The notes below the pieces were generated by a model, which was not told the origin of the DNA, searched no databases, and was given only the letters and a program-made list of their open reading frames with translations. The position numbers and the translations under genes are program-made. From NCBI RefSeq assembly GCF_900215505.1, contig NZ_LT907844.1:2390501-2454500 (forward strand): a DNA stretch of 64,000 nt, read 5' to 3'. Position 1 is the first letter of the stretch. Each line of letters opens with the position of its first letter. Positions 44,801 to 53,698 of this stretch are shown here, in pieces. Source of the DNA: Cohaesibacter sp. ES.047. Lineage in GTDB: Bacteria > Pseudomonadota > Alphaproteobacteria > Rhizobiales > Cohaesibacteraceae.

Positions 44801-45295
44801 ATGTCTATGCTGAAGCTTGCTGCTCTGGATGCTGAGGATCTTGCAGTCGTCTCGAGCCAGTCTCAGGATGCTGTTGTCAAGGTTGGTGACATTCATTGGC
44901 TGCCGACCGAAGGGCGCGTGCTTATCACCATGCATCGGTTCGCGTGGGAAGAGGCGATCAGCCAGAAACGTCGCATCTTTGGTCCCAAGAGCAGTTACGA
45001 ACGTCACCAGACCATTTTGCACTTCGCCCGGGTTTCATCGGTCAAGGCGCGGAACATCCGCATGGATGCCAAGAGCGCTATCCTCAACCTTCTCGCCATC
45101 ACGTTCGAGCAGAACGGCGAGGGTCCGGACGGAGTGATCAGCCTGATTTTTGCCGGGGATGCGGAAATGCGCCTCGAGGTCGAGTGCATCGAAGCCCAGC
45201 TCACTGATACCGGTGCGGCATGGGAAACCGAAAATCTGCCTGAGCATGAAGCCGCAGAAAGCTTTGAGGCACAGGCCGCTCAGTCCCGCTCCTGA
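44801..45295 (+). CDS. DUF2948 family protein
   Basis: The 164-residue soluble protein starts LKLAALDAEDLAVVSSQSQD, the DUF2948 N-terminus. It has the central RFAWE motif and an LEVECIEAQLTD segment near the end. Function is unknown. The family regularly lies between murA and hisD in Rhizobiales, as here apart from the inserted toxin-antitoxin pair. AAGGAG is 7 bases before the ATG. Its 3' end overlaps the convergent toxin gene by 16 bp. Confidence 0.88.
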   Translation: MSMLKLAALDAEDLAVVSSQSQDAVVKVGDIHWLPTEGRVLITMHRFAWEEAISQKRRIFGPKSSYERHQTILHFARVSSVKARNIRMDAKSAILNLLAITFEQNGEGPDGVISLIFAGDAEMRLEVECIEAQLTDTGAAWETENLPEHEAAESFEAQAAQSRS

Positions 45296-46014
45296 TGGTT
45301 GCCTTCCTGGGTGTCTGGTGTCTGAACGGCGCAGATTGAGAAGCTCTCGGACCCGTTCCAGCTGAGTTTCCAGGTCGCGCCTGGGCGCACATTTTGAACA
45401 ATGCCCGGATCAAATGCCACAAGGCAGCGTCCGCCGTGGTGACGCACCGATGGATAGAGCAGGCCCGAATGGCCCTTCTGGCGCAGAGACAGGGCAAGCT
45501 TCTGTCCCTCTGGATAGCCTAGCGCGGTATCCTCGTTGAGGGCAGGGTAACCATACTCGCCCTCAAGATCAGGAAAGCTGCCAATAAAGTCGGCCAACAG
45601 CTCGACATAGAGCGCCTCATCTTCAAAAATTCCGATATTCTGTAACTCTCTTGTGCGGTGATAGCCCACTTCCTCGGCTGCAGTCAGCGTCTCATAGGCA
45701 CAATACCATGCGCCTCGGGCGCCATCGTTGAAGCGATTGCCTGATGGCCTCGTATAGGCAAAGGCAGCGTTGATGTGGCTTTGGCCATAGACCTTGAGGT
45801 CATTGGACCGGCGGGCAAACGCCAGCTCGCGTCGATCGAGCGACGGGCTGCCGACTTGTTCGGCCAAAAGGCGCGCGCTGGTTTCCCCTTCAAGTTCGGC
45901 CAGAATGGCCGCTTCCTCGTCGGTGTCGACAAGACCACGCAGAACGGGCGGCTTGTGGTAGGTGGCCGGAATGAGCCGCACCCAGCCCCGACCATTGATG
46001 CTGGTGAGCTTCAC
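45280..46014 (-). CDS. RES-domain toxin (NAD+ phosphorylase family)
   Basis: The 244-residue protein has a RES domain (about 80-215) with the R-x-S/N-type motif in TRPSGNRFNDGARGAWYCAYE, a conserved Tyr/Glu region (EEVGYHR) and the closing SGLLYPSVRHHGGRCLVAF. RES toxins such as MbcT degrade NAD+ and stop growth until neutralised. It overlaps the upstream antitoxin gene by 4 bp (ATGA), the standard antitoxin-first arrangement. It has a non-RES N-terminal extension of about 75 residues, and I do not know its role. Confidence 0.88.
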   Translation of the reverse strand: MKLTSINGRGWVRLIPATYHKPPVLRGLVDTDEEAAILAELEGETSARLLAEQVGSPSLDRRELAFARRSNDLKVYGQSHINAAFAYTRPSGNRFNDGARGAWYCAYETLTAAEEVGYHRTRELQNIGIFEDEALYVELLADFIGSFPDLEGEYGYPALNEDTALGYPEGQKLALSLRQKGHSGLLYPSVRHHGGRCLVAFDPGIVQNVRPGATWKLSWNGSESFSICAVQTPDTQEGNHQERD

Positions 46015-46400
46015 ATTCCACCTCTGAGCGCATCGAGGTAGGTGCGAACGCGCAGGATTTTCGGCAAGCCGCCGGCAATCATTGCGTCCAGCGGTCGTTG
46101 GCCATCAAATTCAGACCCGTTGTTGGCGAGCTTGACCCACTGGGAGGAAAGGGGAGGGCTGAAGTAAAGCTCGAGCGATTTATAGACGCCGACAAGCGCA
46201 CTGAGGCGCAGCATCTGATCGCGCGTCAGGGTGCCTGCGAAATCCTGCCTCTTGGCTCGCTTCCATGATGACTCGGACATGTCCGCAAGATGTGCAGCTT
46301 CCTGCAAGGTCAGCTTCCAGCTCAGGGCAATCCGGCCAAAAGCTTTGAGCGCAACAGCCTGTCTGTCTGCTGGGGAATGGGTTTTGAGTGCGGGTTCCAT
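46011..46400 (-). CDS. Xre/MbcA/ParS-type antitoxin (DUF2384)
   Basis: The 129-residue protein has a helix-turn-helix at about 28-65 (LTLQEAAHLADMSESSWKRA). The C-terminal DUF2384 toxin-binding domain includes LDAMIAGGLPKILRVRTYLDALRGG. It neutralises the RES toxin and represses the operon. AGGTG lies 5-6 bases before the ATG. A 28-bp palindrome 17 bp upstream of the start is the likely operator. Confidence 0.88.
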   Translation of the reverse strand: MEPALKTHSPADRQAVALKAFGRIALSWKLTLQEAAHLADMSESSWKRAKRQDFAGTLTRDQMLRLSALVGVYKSLELYFSPPLSSQWVKLANNGSEFDGQRPLDAMIAGGLPKILRVRTYLDALRGGM

Positions 46401-46416
46401 GGTTCACCTCTTGGTG

Positions 46417-46444
46417 GAATATAAGGCCATATGGACTTATATTC
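46417..46444. promoter_or_regulatory. 28-bp palindromic operator of the RES/Xre operon
   Basis: Arms GAATATAAG (46417-46425) and CTTATATTC (46436-46444) flank GCCATATGGA, which itself contains CCATATGG. Only one base pair breaks the symmetry. The site overlaps the expected promoter, which fits autorepression by the Xre antitoxin. It also lies in front of hisD. Confidence 0.75.
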
Positions 46445-46595
46445 AAGATCAAATGATCTTATTGCCGACTCCGCACTCGCTTCAGCGATCGCCCGTTTGC
46501 TGGCGGAGGTGGAAACGCCTCTTGCTTCTTTTGCGGGATGCTCTCATAAAGACGGCGAAAAACGCCCGCACCTCCAGCAATTTGGGAGAGATCCA

Positions 46596-47891
46596 ATGGC
46601 CATTCGCCTCAACGCATCCGACGCCAACTTCGAAGCCGCCTTTCGTGACCTGCTGTCCATGAAGCGGGAAGTCTCGGACGATGTCGATGCCATTGTGCGC
46701 GAGATCATCGATCAGGTGAAAACGCTCGGCGATCAAGCCCTGTTCGACTACACCGCCAAATTCGATCGGTTTGACGCTCGCGCCAAGGGGTTGGCCATCA
46801 CCAAGGCCGAAATCGAAGCCGCCGTCGCACAGGTCGATCCAGATGTCATGAAGGCGCTGGAACTCGCCGCCGAGCGCATCCGGTCGCATCATGCCCGCCA
46901 GATGCCGAACAATGAAAGCTATGAAGATGCGCTTGGTGTGAAACTGGGCTCACGCTGGACTGCGATCGAGGCGGTTGGCCTCTATGTGCCCGGCGGGCTG
47001 GCTGCCTATCCGTCTTCTGTTTTGATGAACGCCATTCCTGCAAAGGTTGCCGGCGTCAAACGCCTCGTCATGGTGGTGCCCACCCCTGATGATATTCTCA
47101 ATCCGCTCGTGTTGGCCGCAGCAAAGCTGGCTGGTGTTGATGAGATCTACCGCATTGGTGGCGCTCAGGCGGTTGCCGCTCTGGCGCACGGCACGGACTC
47201 CATCGCCCCTGTCTACAAGATCGTCGGCCCCGGCAATGCCTTTGTCGCAGCGGCCAAGCGCCGTGTCTTCGGTCTGGTTGGTATCGACATGATCGCCGGG
47301 CCATCCGAAGTGCTGATCCTAGCTGACAAGAACAATGACCCCGATTGGCTGGCGGTGGACCTGATGGCGCAGGCCGAACATGATACCGCCGCGCAGGCGA
47401 TGCTGATCACCGATGACCCCGAGATGGCCGAAGCGGTCGAGAAAGCCGTCGAAAGGCTCCTGACCACTCTGCCCAAGGCCGAGATCGCGGGCACAAGCTG
47501 GCGTGACTATGGTGCCGTGATCACCGTCAAGGACTGGGAGACCGGCATGGCGCTTGCCAATCGCATCGCACCGGAGCATCTCGAGTTTGCCATGGATGGT
47601 GCCGCTGATATGGTGGACAAGGTCCACAACGCAGGGGCCATCTTTGTCGGCCATTTCACCCCCGAGGCTGTCGGAGACTATGTTGGCGGCTCAAACCATG
47701 TGTTGCCGACCGCCCGCTCAGCGCGCTTCTCCTCCGGGCTGTCGACGCTTGATTTTGTCAAGCGTACGTCGGTGCTTGAATGCAACGCCATGAACCTGCG
47801 CGAAATCGGCCCGGCTGCCATAACACTTGCGCGTCAGGAAGGCCTTGAAGCCCACGCCCTGTCGGTGGCCAAGCGCCTCAACATGGCCTGA
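46596..47891 (+). CDS. hisD: histidinol dehydrogenase
   Basis: The 431-residue zinc enzyme oxidises L-histidinol to L-histidine with two NAD+, the last two steps of histidine synthesis. Recognisable stretches are VGLYVPGGLAAYPSSVLMNA, KIVGPGNAFVAAAKR, IDMIAGPSEVLILAD, the catalytic HLEFAMDGA region, and GDYVGGSNHVLPTARSARFSSGL with its His and substrate residues. The ATG at 46596 has GGGAGA 8 bases upstream. An in-frame ATG at 46431 lies inside the toxin-antitoxin operator and is rejected. Confidence 0.97.
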   Translation: MAIRLNASDANFEAAFRDLLSMKREVSDDVDAIVREIIDQVKTLGDQALFDYTAKFDRFDARAKGLAITKAEIEAAVAQVDPDVMKALELAAERIRSHHARQMPNNESYEDALGVKLGSRWTAIEAVGLYVPGGLAAYPSSVLMNAIPAKVAGVKRLVMVVPTPDDILNPLVLAAAKLAGVDEIYRIGGAQAVAALAHGTDSIAPVYKIVGPGNAFVAAAKRRVFGLVGIDMIAGPSEVLILADKNNDPDWLAVDLMAQAEHDTAAQAMLITDDPEMAEAVEKAVERLLTTLPKAEIAGTSWRDYGAVITVKDWETGMALANRIAPEHLEFAMDGAADMVDKVHNAGAIFVGHFTPEAVGDYVGGSNHVLPTARSARFSSGLSTLDFVKRTSVLECNAMNLREIGPAAITLARQEGLEAHALSVAKRLNMA

Positions 47892-48061
47892 AGCCGCTCT
47901 TTGCGCTTCGGGTTGGCGGCTCCGTCTGGCAAAGAGCTTGCAAGTCTTGGGTGCTAAACCATGTGAACGTTTGACAGTTTGCCCGAAAGCAGGCAAACAT
48001 CAAGCAAGACAACCTCGGCAGGTTGTGTAAGGACTATGGCTGAACGAACGGGATATATGAC

Positions 48062-48571
48062 GTGACGACAGAGTCGGGCGAGACCTTGGACAAACAGTTA
48101 GACAGTTTTCGTCTTTGCTCCGTCCATCTCGATTCCCAAAGCATTCAACCCGCAACCGCCGATATCGAGCATGAGCGCACAGTCGCGATTCACGACCTCG
48201 TGGAAGAGAACAGCTTTCACCCTGTCGGGCATGACGAAGGTGGGCCGTATCAGCTTTTCCTGTCGATGGTCGAGCGCAAGCTGGTGATGGACATCAAGCT
48301 CGAGTCAGGCGATCAGATCGCCACGCATATTCTATCGCTCACCCCGTTTCGCCGCATCATCAAGGATTATTTCCTGATCTGCGACAGCTACTACGAAGCC
48401 ATCAAGACCGCCACGCCAAGCCGGATTGAAGCCATCGACATGGGGCGTCGCGGTCTGCACAACGAAGGATCCCAAATCCTGCAATCCCGCCTGGAAGGCA
48501 AAATCATGACCGATTTTCCCACGGCGCGCCGACTGTTCACCCTGATCTGCGCACTGCATTGGCGGGGGTAG
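48062..48571 (+). CDS. UPF0262 family protein
   Basis: The 169-residue protein has the family landmarks: [20 protein letters not shown] near residue 35-54, [22 protein letters not shown], and [19 protein letters not shown]. Function is unknown. It is found between hisD and a low-molecular-weight phosphatase gene in Rhizobiales, as here. The start is a GTG at 48062. It ends 4 bp before the next gene. Confidence 0.9.
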   Translation: MTTESGETLDKQLDSFRLCSVHLDSQSIQPATADIEHERTVAIHDLVEENSFHPVGHDEGGPYQLFLSMVERKLVMDIKLESGDQIATHILSLTPFRRIIKDYFLICDSYYEAIKTATPSRIEAIDMGRRGLHNEGSQILQSRLEGKIMTDFPTARRLFTLICALHWRG

Positions 48572-48575
48572 CTGA

Positions 48576-49037
48576 ATGAGAACAGCTCTTGGTGGCGTCT
48601 TTCGTCCTTCCTCAGTCCTGTTTGCCTGCGGCATGAATGCCATCCGCTCGCCGATGGCGGCCGCCCTTTCCCGTCATCTCTTTCCGGGCAGCTTCTACGT
48701 CAAATCCGTCGGTGTGCGCTGTGGTAAACCCGATCCCTTTGCCGCTGCCGTGATGGAAGAGATCGGACTGGATATTTCCGAGCACGAACCGAGTACCTTT
48801 GATGATCTCGAAGACAGCTACTTTGACCTGATCATCTCGCTTGCGCCCGAAGCCCATCACCGGGCCCTTGAATGGAGCCGCAGCGACGCAGTCGAGACCG
48901 AATATTGGCCGACGCTGGACCCCGCCCTTGCCAATGGCTCGCGCGAGCAGATCATGGATTCCTATCGCGGTGTGCGGGATGGCCTGATTGCCAAGCTCAA
49001 GGACAGATTCGAATGGGTCTCCAACGCAGGCGGCTAG
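48576..49037 (+). CDS. low-molecular-weight protein tyrosine phosphatase family protein
   Basis: The 153-residue protein has the phosphate loop CX5RS at Cys18 to Arg24-Ser25 (CGMNAIRSP) and a YWPTLDPA segment with the probable general-acid Asp. The loop lacks the usual LGN(I/V)C residues, so specificity may differ from classical tyrosine phosphatases. Arsenate reductases share the fold. Only 4 bp separate it from the UPF0262 gene, so they are co-transcribed. Confidence 0.85.
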   Translation: MRTALGGVFRPSSVLFACGMNAIRSPMAAALSRHLFPGSFYVKSVGVRCGKPDPFAAAVMEEIGLDISEHEPSTFDDLEDSYFDLIISLAPEAHHRALEWSRSDAVETEYWPTLDPALANGSREQIMDSYRGVRDGLIAKLKDRFEWVSNAGG

Positions 49038-49428
49038 GCTGGACTTTTCCCGTCAAATGGCTATATAGAGCGGTGTAATGCTGTCCAAGGGGCGCGTTTC
49101 CCCCAATAGCTGCCTTGCTGCGTCCTTGCCAAGTTCCGGCAAAACAGGCTTTTGCGCCATTTCTTGCCTCATAAGTCATGGTGGCAACTGTAGGCGATTG
49201 CACTTAAAGACGCTTTGGACTAGATTGCCCGCGATCTTGAAATCGAATGATGTCATTCGGATCAGAAACTTGCGTTTCAGCAAGGGGATTCGTGCTATGA
49301 TCAGGTGACCTGATCACAAGCAAAGACCAGTGGGACAACCCTTCAAAGGCAGGCATGACAAAGCCGCCGGTTGTTCCACCCGATCCCGTTTGAATCGAAT
49401 GCCGACAAAGAGGATATGAAAAACGCTT
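49038..49428. other. 391-bp leader region of infA with candidate structured RNA
   Basis: A TATATAG -10-like element at about 49061 is followed by several hairpins: GGGG/CCCC (about 49088-49115), TTGCC/GGCAA (about 49126-49143) and GCAAAA/TTTTGC (about 49139-49155). It may be a small RNA gene or the infA leader. No protein gene is supported. Confidence 0.35.
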
Positions 49429-49647
49429 ATGGCGAAAGAAGAAGTCTTGGAATTCCCGGGTGTTGTTACCGAACTGCTGCCCAATGCGACCTTCCGTGTG
49501 AAGCTCGAAAATGATCATGAAATTGTGGCTCACACTGCGGGCCGCATGCGCAAGAACCGGATCCGCGTTCTGGCTGGCGACAAGGTGCAGGTCGAAATGA
49601 CACCTTATGACCTGACCAAGGGCCGGATCACCTACCGCTTCAAATGA
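49429..49647 (+). CDS. infA: translation initiation factor IF-1
   Basis: The 72-residue S1/OB-fold protein binds the ribosomal A site on the 30S subunit and aids IF-2 and IF-3. The sequence is canonical: [13 protein letters not shown] at the start, [20 protein letters not shown], and the end [13 protein letters not shown]. It lies between the phosphatase and maf genes, as in other Rhizobiales. Confidence 0.98.
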   Translation: MAKEEVLEFPGVVTELLPNATFRVKLENDHEIVAHTAGRMRKNRIRVLAGDKVQVEMTPYDLTKGRITYRFK

Positions 49648-49823
49648 GTCGGAGCCCCGGCAAGGACCGATGCTTCGGGGCTTGACGATCGGCAGGGTGG
49701 ATCTGCCAAGGACGCAAACGGGGAAATCCCGCTCTGCACACGCATGGCTGACTTGAATCATGTCGCAAGTGGATGTGACAATGCAGCCGGATTTCTAGCA
49801 TCTTCACCACAAAGCCTTGCATC

Positions 49824-50447
49824 ATGTCAGATCCCTATCGTCTCATTCTGGCTTCCGCATCACCCAGACGCCTGCAATTGCTCCAGCAGATTGGCATCGA
49901 ACCTTTCGCGCTGAAGCCTGCAGATTTGGATGAAACGCCGCTGAAAAACGAACAGCCGCGCGCGCTGGCGCGGCGCCTCGCCGAGGAAAAGGCACAAGCC
50001 GTCCGACGCGACTGCAAGGACGATGAGCAGTTCTCGAACTGCTACATCCTGGCGGCCGATACCGTGGTTGCCGTGGGACGCCGGATTCTGCCCAAGACCG
50101 AACTGGCCGAAGAGGCCAGCCAGTGTCTGACGCTGCTCTCCGGTCGCACCCACAAGGTCTTCACCGGGATCTGTCTCGTCACACCGAAGGGCAAGACCCG
50201 AACCAAGGTCGTCGAGACCCGCGTCCGCTTCAAGCGGCTGGGGGATGACATCGATCCCTATCTGGCCTCCGGTGAGTGGCGCGGCAAGGCGGGTGGATAT
50301 GCCATTCAGGGCATCGCTGGGGCCTTTGTGGTCAACCTCGTTGGCTCTTACAGCTCCGTCGTCGGCCTTCCGCTGCATGAAACGGCCAACCTCTTGACCG
50401 GTGAGGGCTATCCCTTGCGCCTCAAATGGCTGGGCGGCGTGCGCTAG
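49824..50447 (+). CDS. maf: Maf-type nucleoside triphosphate pyrophosphatase
   Basis: The 207-residue enzyme hydrolyses non-canonical or excess nucleoside triphosphates to monophosphates. Landmarks are the N-terminal [16 protein letters not shown] (phosphate loop), [13 protein letters not shown] with the catalytic Asp, and [16 protein letters not shown] near the end. The YhdE (dTTP/UTP) and YceF (m7GTP) groups cannot be told apart with certainty. It is followed by yacG. Confidence 0.93.
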   Translation: MSDPYRLILASASPRRLQLLQQIGIEPFALKPADLDETPLKNEQPRALARRLAEEKAQAVRRDCKDDEQFSNCYILAADTVVAVGRRILPKTELAEEASQCLTLLSGRTHKVFTGICLVTPKGKTRTKVVETRVRFKRLGDDIDPYLASGEWRGKAGGYAIQGIAGAFVVNLVGSYSSVVGLPLHETANLLTGEGYPLRLKWLGGVR

Positions 50448-50531
50448 ACCGCATGACAAGGCCGCAGCCATGGAGCCTCGATGCATGAGGCAAGCATCAG
50501 CAAACCATTCTCGAGAGTATATGGATTGGCA

Positions 50532-50774
50532 ATGAACAAGAAAGCCAGTAGCCAGCAAGCAGCGTCCGAGCCGGCCGCTGCAGGCAAGGTCAAGGGATTG
50601 CGCCGGGCGCGCCCCTGTCCGATCTGTTCCAAACCGTCTACCAAGGAGGACTATCCCTTCTGTTCCCAGCGCTGCAGAGATGTTGATCTCGGCCGCTGGC
50701 TCAAGGGTGCCTACGCCATCCCTGCCGTGGAAGAAGACGACCCGGAAGAGGCCGACTACGACCCCGAGCAATAA
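50532..50774 (+). CDS. yacG: DNA gyrase inhibitor YacG (zinc-binding)
   Basis: The 80-residue protein has a four-Cys zinc site, CPIC then CSQRC (in [20 protein letters not shown]), followed by the signature [16 protein letters not shown] and an acidic tail. YacG binds the GyrB C-terminal part and blocks DNA binding by gyrase. An in-frame ATG at 50481 would add 17 residues. The 50532 start is closer to the family N-terminus. Confidence 0.9.
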   Translation: MNKKASSQQAASEPAAAGKVKGLRRARPCPICSKPSTKEDYPFCSQRCRDVDLGRWLKGAYAIPAVEEDDPEEADYDPEQ

Positions 50775-51059
50775 AGCGCTCAGGCGCTTGAGCGAAACGG
50801 GCGAAAAAACAACGGGATAAGATCGTGAAAAGCGAGATTTCAGCCGGCAGGGGCGACATTTGTCGGCAACCGCATCATGACCGGGGAAAAACCGAGCACA
50901 CCCTGTAGAAAAAGCCGACTGTGCACTGGACAGGGGAATTTGAACCTTTTATAACGCCCAAACAATTTGCACGGGGGGTCACCCCGATGGCCCACGCCAG
51001 TGCTCTTGTCCTGAAGCATCTTCAAGATGCCTCTTTACGCGACAACCGCATCGCAATGT

Positions 51060-51135
51060 GCCCGGATAGCTCAGTTGGTAGAGCAGCGGATTGAAAATCC
51101 GCGTGTCGGTGGTTCGAATCCGCCTCCGGGCACCA
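51060..51135 (+). tRNA. tRNA-Phe (anticodon GAA)
   Basis: A 76-base cloverleaf including CCA: acceptor GCCCGGA, D arm GCTC/GAGC, anticodon arm GCGGA-TTGAAAA-TCCGC, T arm CGGTG..CGCCT-type stem with TTCGAAT loop, discriminator A. It closes the core block after yacG. Confidence 0.96.
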
Positions 51136-51530
51136 TTTTCTTGTTTAAGCCATTGTTTTCGCTCCAGCTTTTAGCAACTGCGTGCGACACGCCTTTTCAT
51201 TCTGCTGTGGCGCGGCGCGATTTTCTGGACAGGTGGGCGAAATCTTCTGGACAACTCACTTGATTTGATTGATAGCCCACTTTTAGCGGGCCTTTTTGTA
51301 TCTGCTTGACGTGTGCTTTTTCTGGACTATTTTGTTCCCTATAAAGACGCATTGTGAGAATGAAAAAGCAGCTGTTCATAACTGAGTCAACGACCAGCAG
51401 CACAGCGGACAAAGGGGACATTCGCTTCAACGCAACTATTTTGAGAGCTTCGAAGGTTGGGCCGGAACGACGCCGCTATGCGTAAATGGTTTGAACTTAG
51501 GAAGGGGCAAGATGGAGCGCCTTTATTAAA
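51136..51530. other. 395-bp intergenic region after tRNA-Phe
   Basis: No gene is supported. The sequence shows no clear repeat or operator. Confidence 0.4.
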
Positions 51531-51555
51531 AAAGCCGACTTCAAGCGCCGGCTTT
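51531..51555 (-). terminator. intrinsic terminator after the truncated receptor gene
   Basis: Arms AAAGCCG (51531-51537) and CGGCTTT (51549-51555) are followed on the minus strand by six T. It is located 30 bp past the stop of the receptor fragment. Confidence 0.75.
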
Positions 51556-51584
51556 CTTGTTTCGCGATATCTGCAGGTCCGATG

Positions 51585-52334
51585 TTAGGCGGCCGCGACA
51601 TTCTTCAGGAAAGTCTCTATTTGCTTGCGCAATTCACTGGCGCTTTGTGACGCATGATCAGCGCTGTCAAGCACCCCGTCCGCAGTCTGGGCCGTCTGCG
51701 TTGCTCCATTGGCAACGCCGTGCATGTTTTCAGTTGCCAAGCGCGTTCCCTGAGCGGCTTCCTGAACGTTGGAGGAAATCTCTCTGGTCGCCGCACCTTG
51801 TTCATCGACTGCACTTGCGATCGCGGTGGTGTAGCCGTGGACCTCTTCCATGATGTTGGTGATGTCCTCGATCACTGCGACGGTTTCGCGTGTCGAATTC
51901 TGGATTGCTGAGATCTGCGAAGAAATTTCTTCTGTGGCCTTGGACGTTTGTGTCGCCAGTTCCTTCACCTCGGCGGCAACAACCGCAAAGCCTTTGCCTG
52001 CTTCTCCTGCGCGGGCGGCCTCAATTGTTGCGTTCAGAGCCAGAAGGTTGGTCTGCTCAGCAATTGCCTGGATAAGGATAACAACTTCTCCAATTTTTTG
52101 CGCAGCTTCATCCAGACTGTTGACCTTGTCGTTGGAAAGGCGGGCGCTATCGCTGGCCTTCCCAACAATTGTACTGCTTTGGCTGACTTGGCGATTGATC
52201 TCGCCAATGGAGGCGCTCAGCTCTTCTGCCGCGGATGCAACGGTCTGGACGTTTGCGGTCGCTTGTTCTGACGCTGCTGAGGCAGATGTTGATTGCTCTT
52301 GTGTACTTCCGGCGATGTCCTTGAGGCTGTGATA
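51585..52334 (-). pseudogene. methyl-accepting chemotaxis protein, C-terminal signalling part, cut by an IS
   Basis: About 250 residues of an MCP cytoplasmic domain are readable. They include the [16 protein letters not shown] methylation helix, the hairpin tip with [20 protein letters not shown] and [15 protein letters not shown], and the C-terminal helix ending NVAAA. The 5' side stops at the end of an IS630-type element at 52335. Beyond that element I see no sensor, transmembrane or HAMP sequence, so the N-terminal half is lost. It probably cannot act as a receptor. Confidence 0.85.
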
Positions 52335-52344
52335 CCAACGGCAT

Positions 52345-52905
52345 TTAATTCTGACCTTCTTGAGCCCATTTTCTCATACCTATTGAATGGATGATGGTTG
52401 GGTTGGCGGAGAGGCTCTTCCATGCTTGGCAACCAGCATCAAGAATGGCGGCATAGTCTTCGAAGACCCGATTGGACAGGAAGGTACCGCGCAGATACTG
52501 CCAAATATTCTCAACTGGGTTCAGTTCCGGTGATTTGGAAGGCAACAGGAGGATGGTGATATTCTTGGGCACGTTGAGTCTGCTTGTCGTATGCCATCCG
52601 GCACGATCCATCAGCACCACGGCATGAGCGCCGCGCGCCACTGTCCTTGAGACTTCTTCGAGGTGCATTTGCATGGCCTGTGTATTTGCAAAAGGCATCA
52701 TCAATCCCGCGCCAACGCCACGCGCTGGACATATTGCACCGAACAGATAGGCATTTTTATATCGCTGATCGGCTGGCAGACGTGGTCTGGTTCCCTTTTT
52801 TGCCCATAGTCGGGCCAGTCCATTCTTCTGACCAAGCCTAGCCTCATCTTGCCACCAAATCTCGATGGGCTTGTTCTTTGGCAAATGGCCTACATGCGCT
52901 GCCAA
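52345..52905 (-). CDS. IS630 transposase, second frame (DDE domain)
   Basis: About 186 residues with the catalytic DDE_3 domain: the Asp in WWQDEARLG, the Asp in [10 protein letters not shown], and the Glu in [17 protein letters not shown]. It has no strong start of its own and is presumably made by -1 frameshifting from the first frame at the A-run near 52919-52925. Confidence 0.88.
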   Translation of the reverse strand: MAAHVGHLPKNKPIEIWWQDEARLGQKNGLARLWAKKGTRPRLPADQRYKNAYLFGAICPARGVGAGLMMPFANTQAMQMHLEEVSRTVARGAHAVVLMDRAGWHTTSRLNVPKNITILLLPSKSPELNPVENIWQYLRGTFLSNRVFEDYAAILDAGCQAWKSLSANPTIIHSIGMRKWAQEGQN

Positions 52906-53441
52906 CGTTGCGGAGAAGTTTTTTTGAAAGCATCAATGACTTCAGGCTTTTGTTCTGGATGTTGAGGTCGACCAGATATGCGCACATACCCCATGCGGCG
53001 CAAAAGATCCCGTACTCCACGTTCCTTGTAGGAGACCCCAAACCGCTCTTGGATCACACGCACCAGATCCTGGCTACGCCAGACAGAGACGCCGTCCTTC
53101 TCAGGATCAGGACCGGTTTCAACGATAGCAACAAACTCTTCGAGCTGTTCTGGGCTCAAGCGCATGGGAGCGCCGGTTGCTTTGATGTCGACAAGACCAT
53201 CGGTGCCTTGCTCATTGAAGCGAAGAACCCAATCTCGCAAAGTCTGGCGGTCCATACCGCCGACTTTGGCGGCATCAGCACGGTTCATGCCGTCATAGAC
53301 AGCCGCAATGGCCAGTAGGCGGCGGCTCTGTTTGGCATTGCGGCATCCTTTGGCAAGACGGCGCAAACTATCGGCGTCAAAAGCATCGCTAAGAATCAAA
53401 GCGGCAGACATGGCAAAATCTCCTTTGCCATGTTGAATCAC
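52890..53441 (-). CDS. IS630 transposase, first frame (DNA-binding part)
   Basis: About 183 residues with paired helix-turn-helix domains (MNRADAAKVGGMDRQTLRDW and a winged helix region LVRVIQERFGVSYKERGVRD). Near its end a run of seven A (plus-strand T at 52919-52925) forms a likely -1 slippery site, joining it to the catalytic frame as in other IS630 elements. Confidence 0.85.
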   Translation of the reverse strand: MIQHGKGDFAMSAALILSDAFDADSLRRLAKGCRNAKQSRRLLAIAAVYDGMNRADAAKVGGMDRQTLRDWVLRFNEQGTDGLVDIKATGAPMRLSPEQLEEFVAIVETGPDPEKDGVSVWRSQDLVRVIQERFGVSYKERGVRDLLRRMGYVRISGRPQHPEQKPEVIDAFKKTSPQRWQRM

Positions 53442-53493
53442 GCCAGTGCTAAAAATGGAATCCCTAAAGAGTCAGAACTTCACGCCCTTGGTA

Positions 53494-53698
53494 TAACAAG
53501 AGTTCTTTCTCATGAGGACGCTTAACTACATGATTGGGACTTCTTGGTAAAAAAAATATAAATCCTTGAGGGAATTGTCCATATAAACGCAGAATCTATT
53601 TTGATTTCATTTTGAATTGCGGATAATTTTTGGGTCTATTTGTAATTAATTACAAGAAATATTCTATTCTATCCTCGTCAGGAGACTTGAGCAGCAAT
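53494..53698. other. AT-rich 205-bp spacer between two mobile elements
   Basis: No gene or receptor-like sequence is seen. The stretch between the IS630 element and the mini-element is strongly AT-rich. Confidence 0.4.

Larger units (their letters stand above)
52335..53491 (-). mobile_element. IS630-family insertion sequence
   Basis: A 1157-bp element is bounded by imperfect inverted repeats (CCAACGGC... and, reversed, CCAAGGGC..., both with TTCTGAC at about 16 bases in). It is flanked by TA dinucleotides at 52333-52334 and 53492-53493, the target duplication of IS630/Tc1-type elements. It carries two overlapping transposase frames. Confidence 0.88.

Noticed and set aside
43868-45022. 384-codon minus-strand open frame opposite murA
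   Set aside because: It overlaps the whole 3' half of murA and the DUF2948 start. The translation resembles no family.
49090-49170. SRP (4.5S) RNA on the minus strand of the infA leader
   Set aside because: A GCAGCAAGGCAG stretch recalls the SRP RNA, but the conserved GTCAGG-CCGGAAGGAAGCAGC core is not there.
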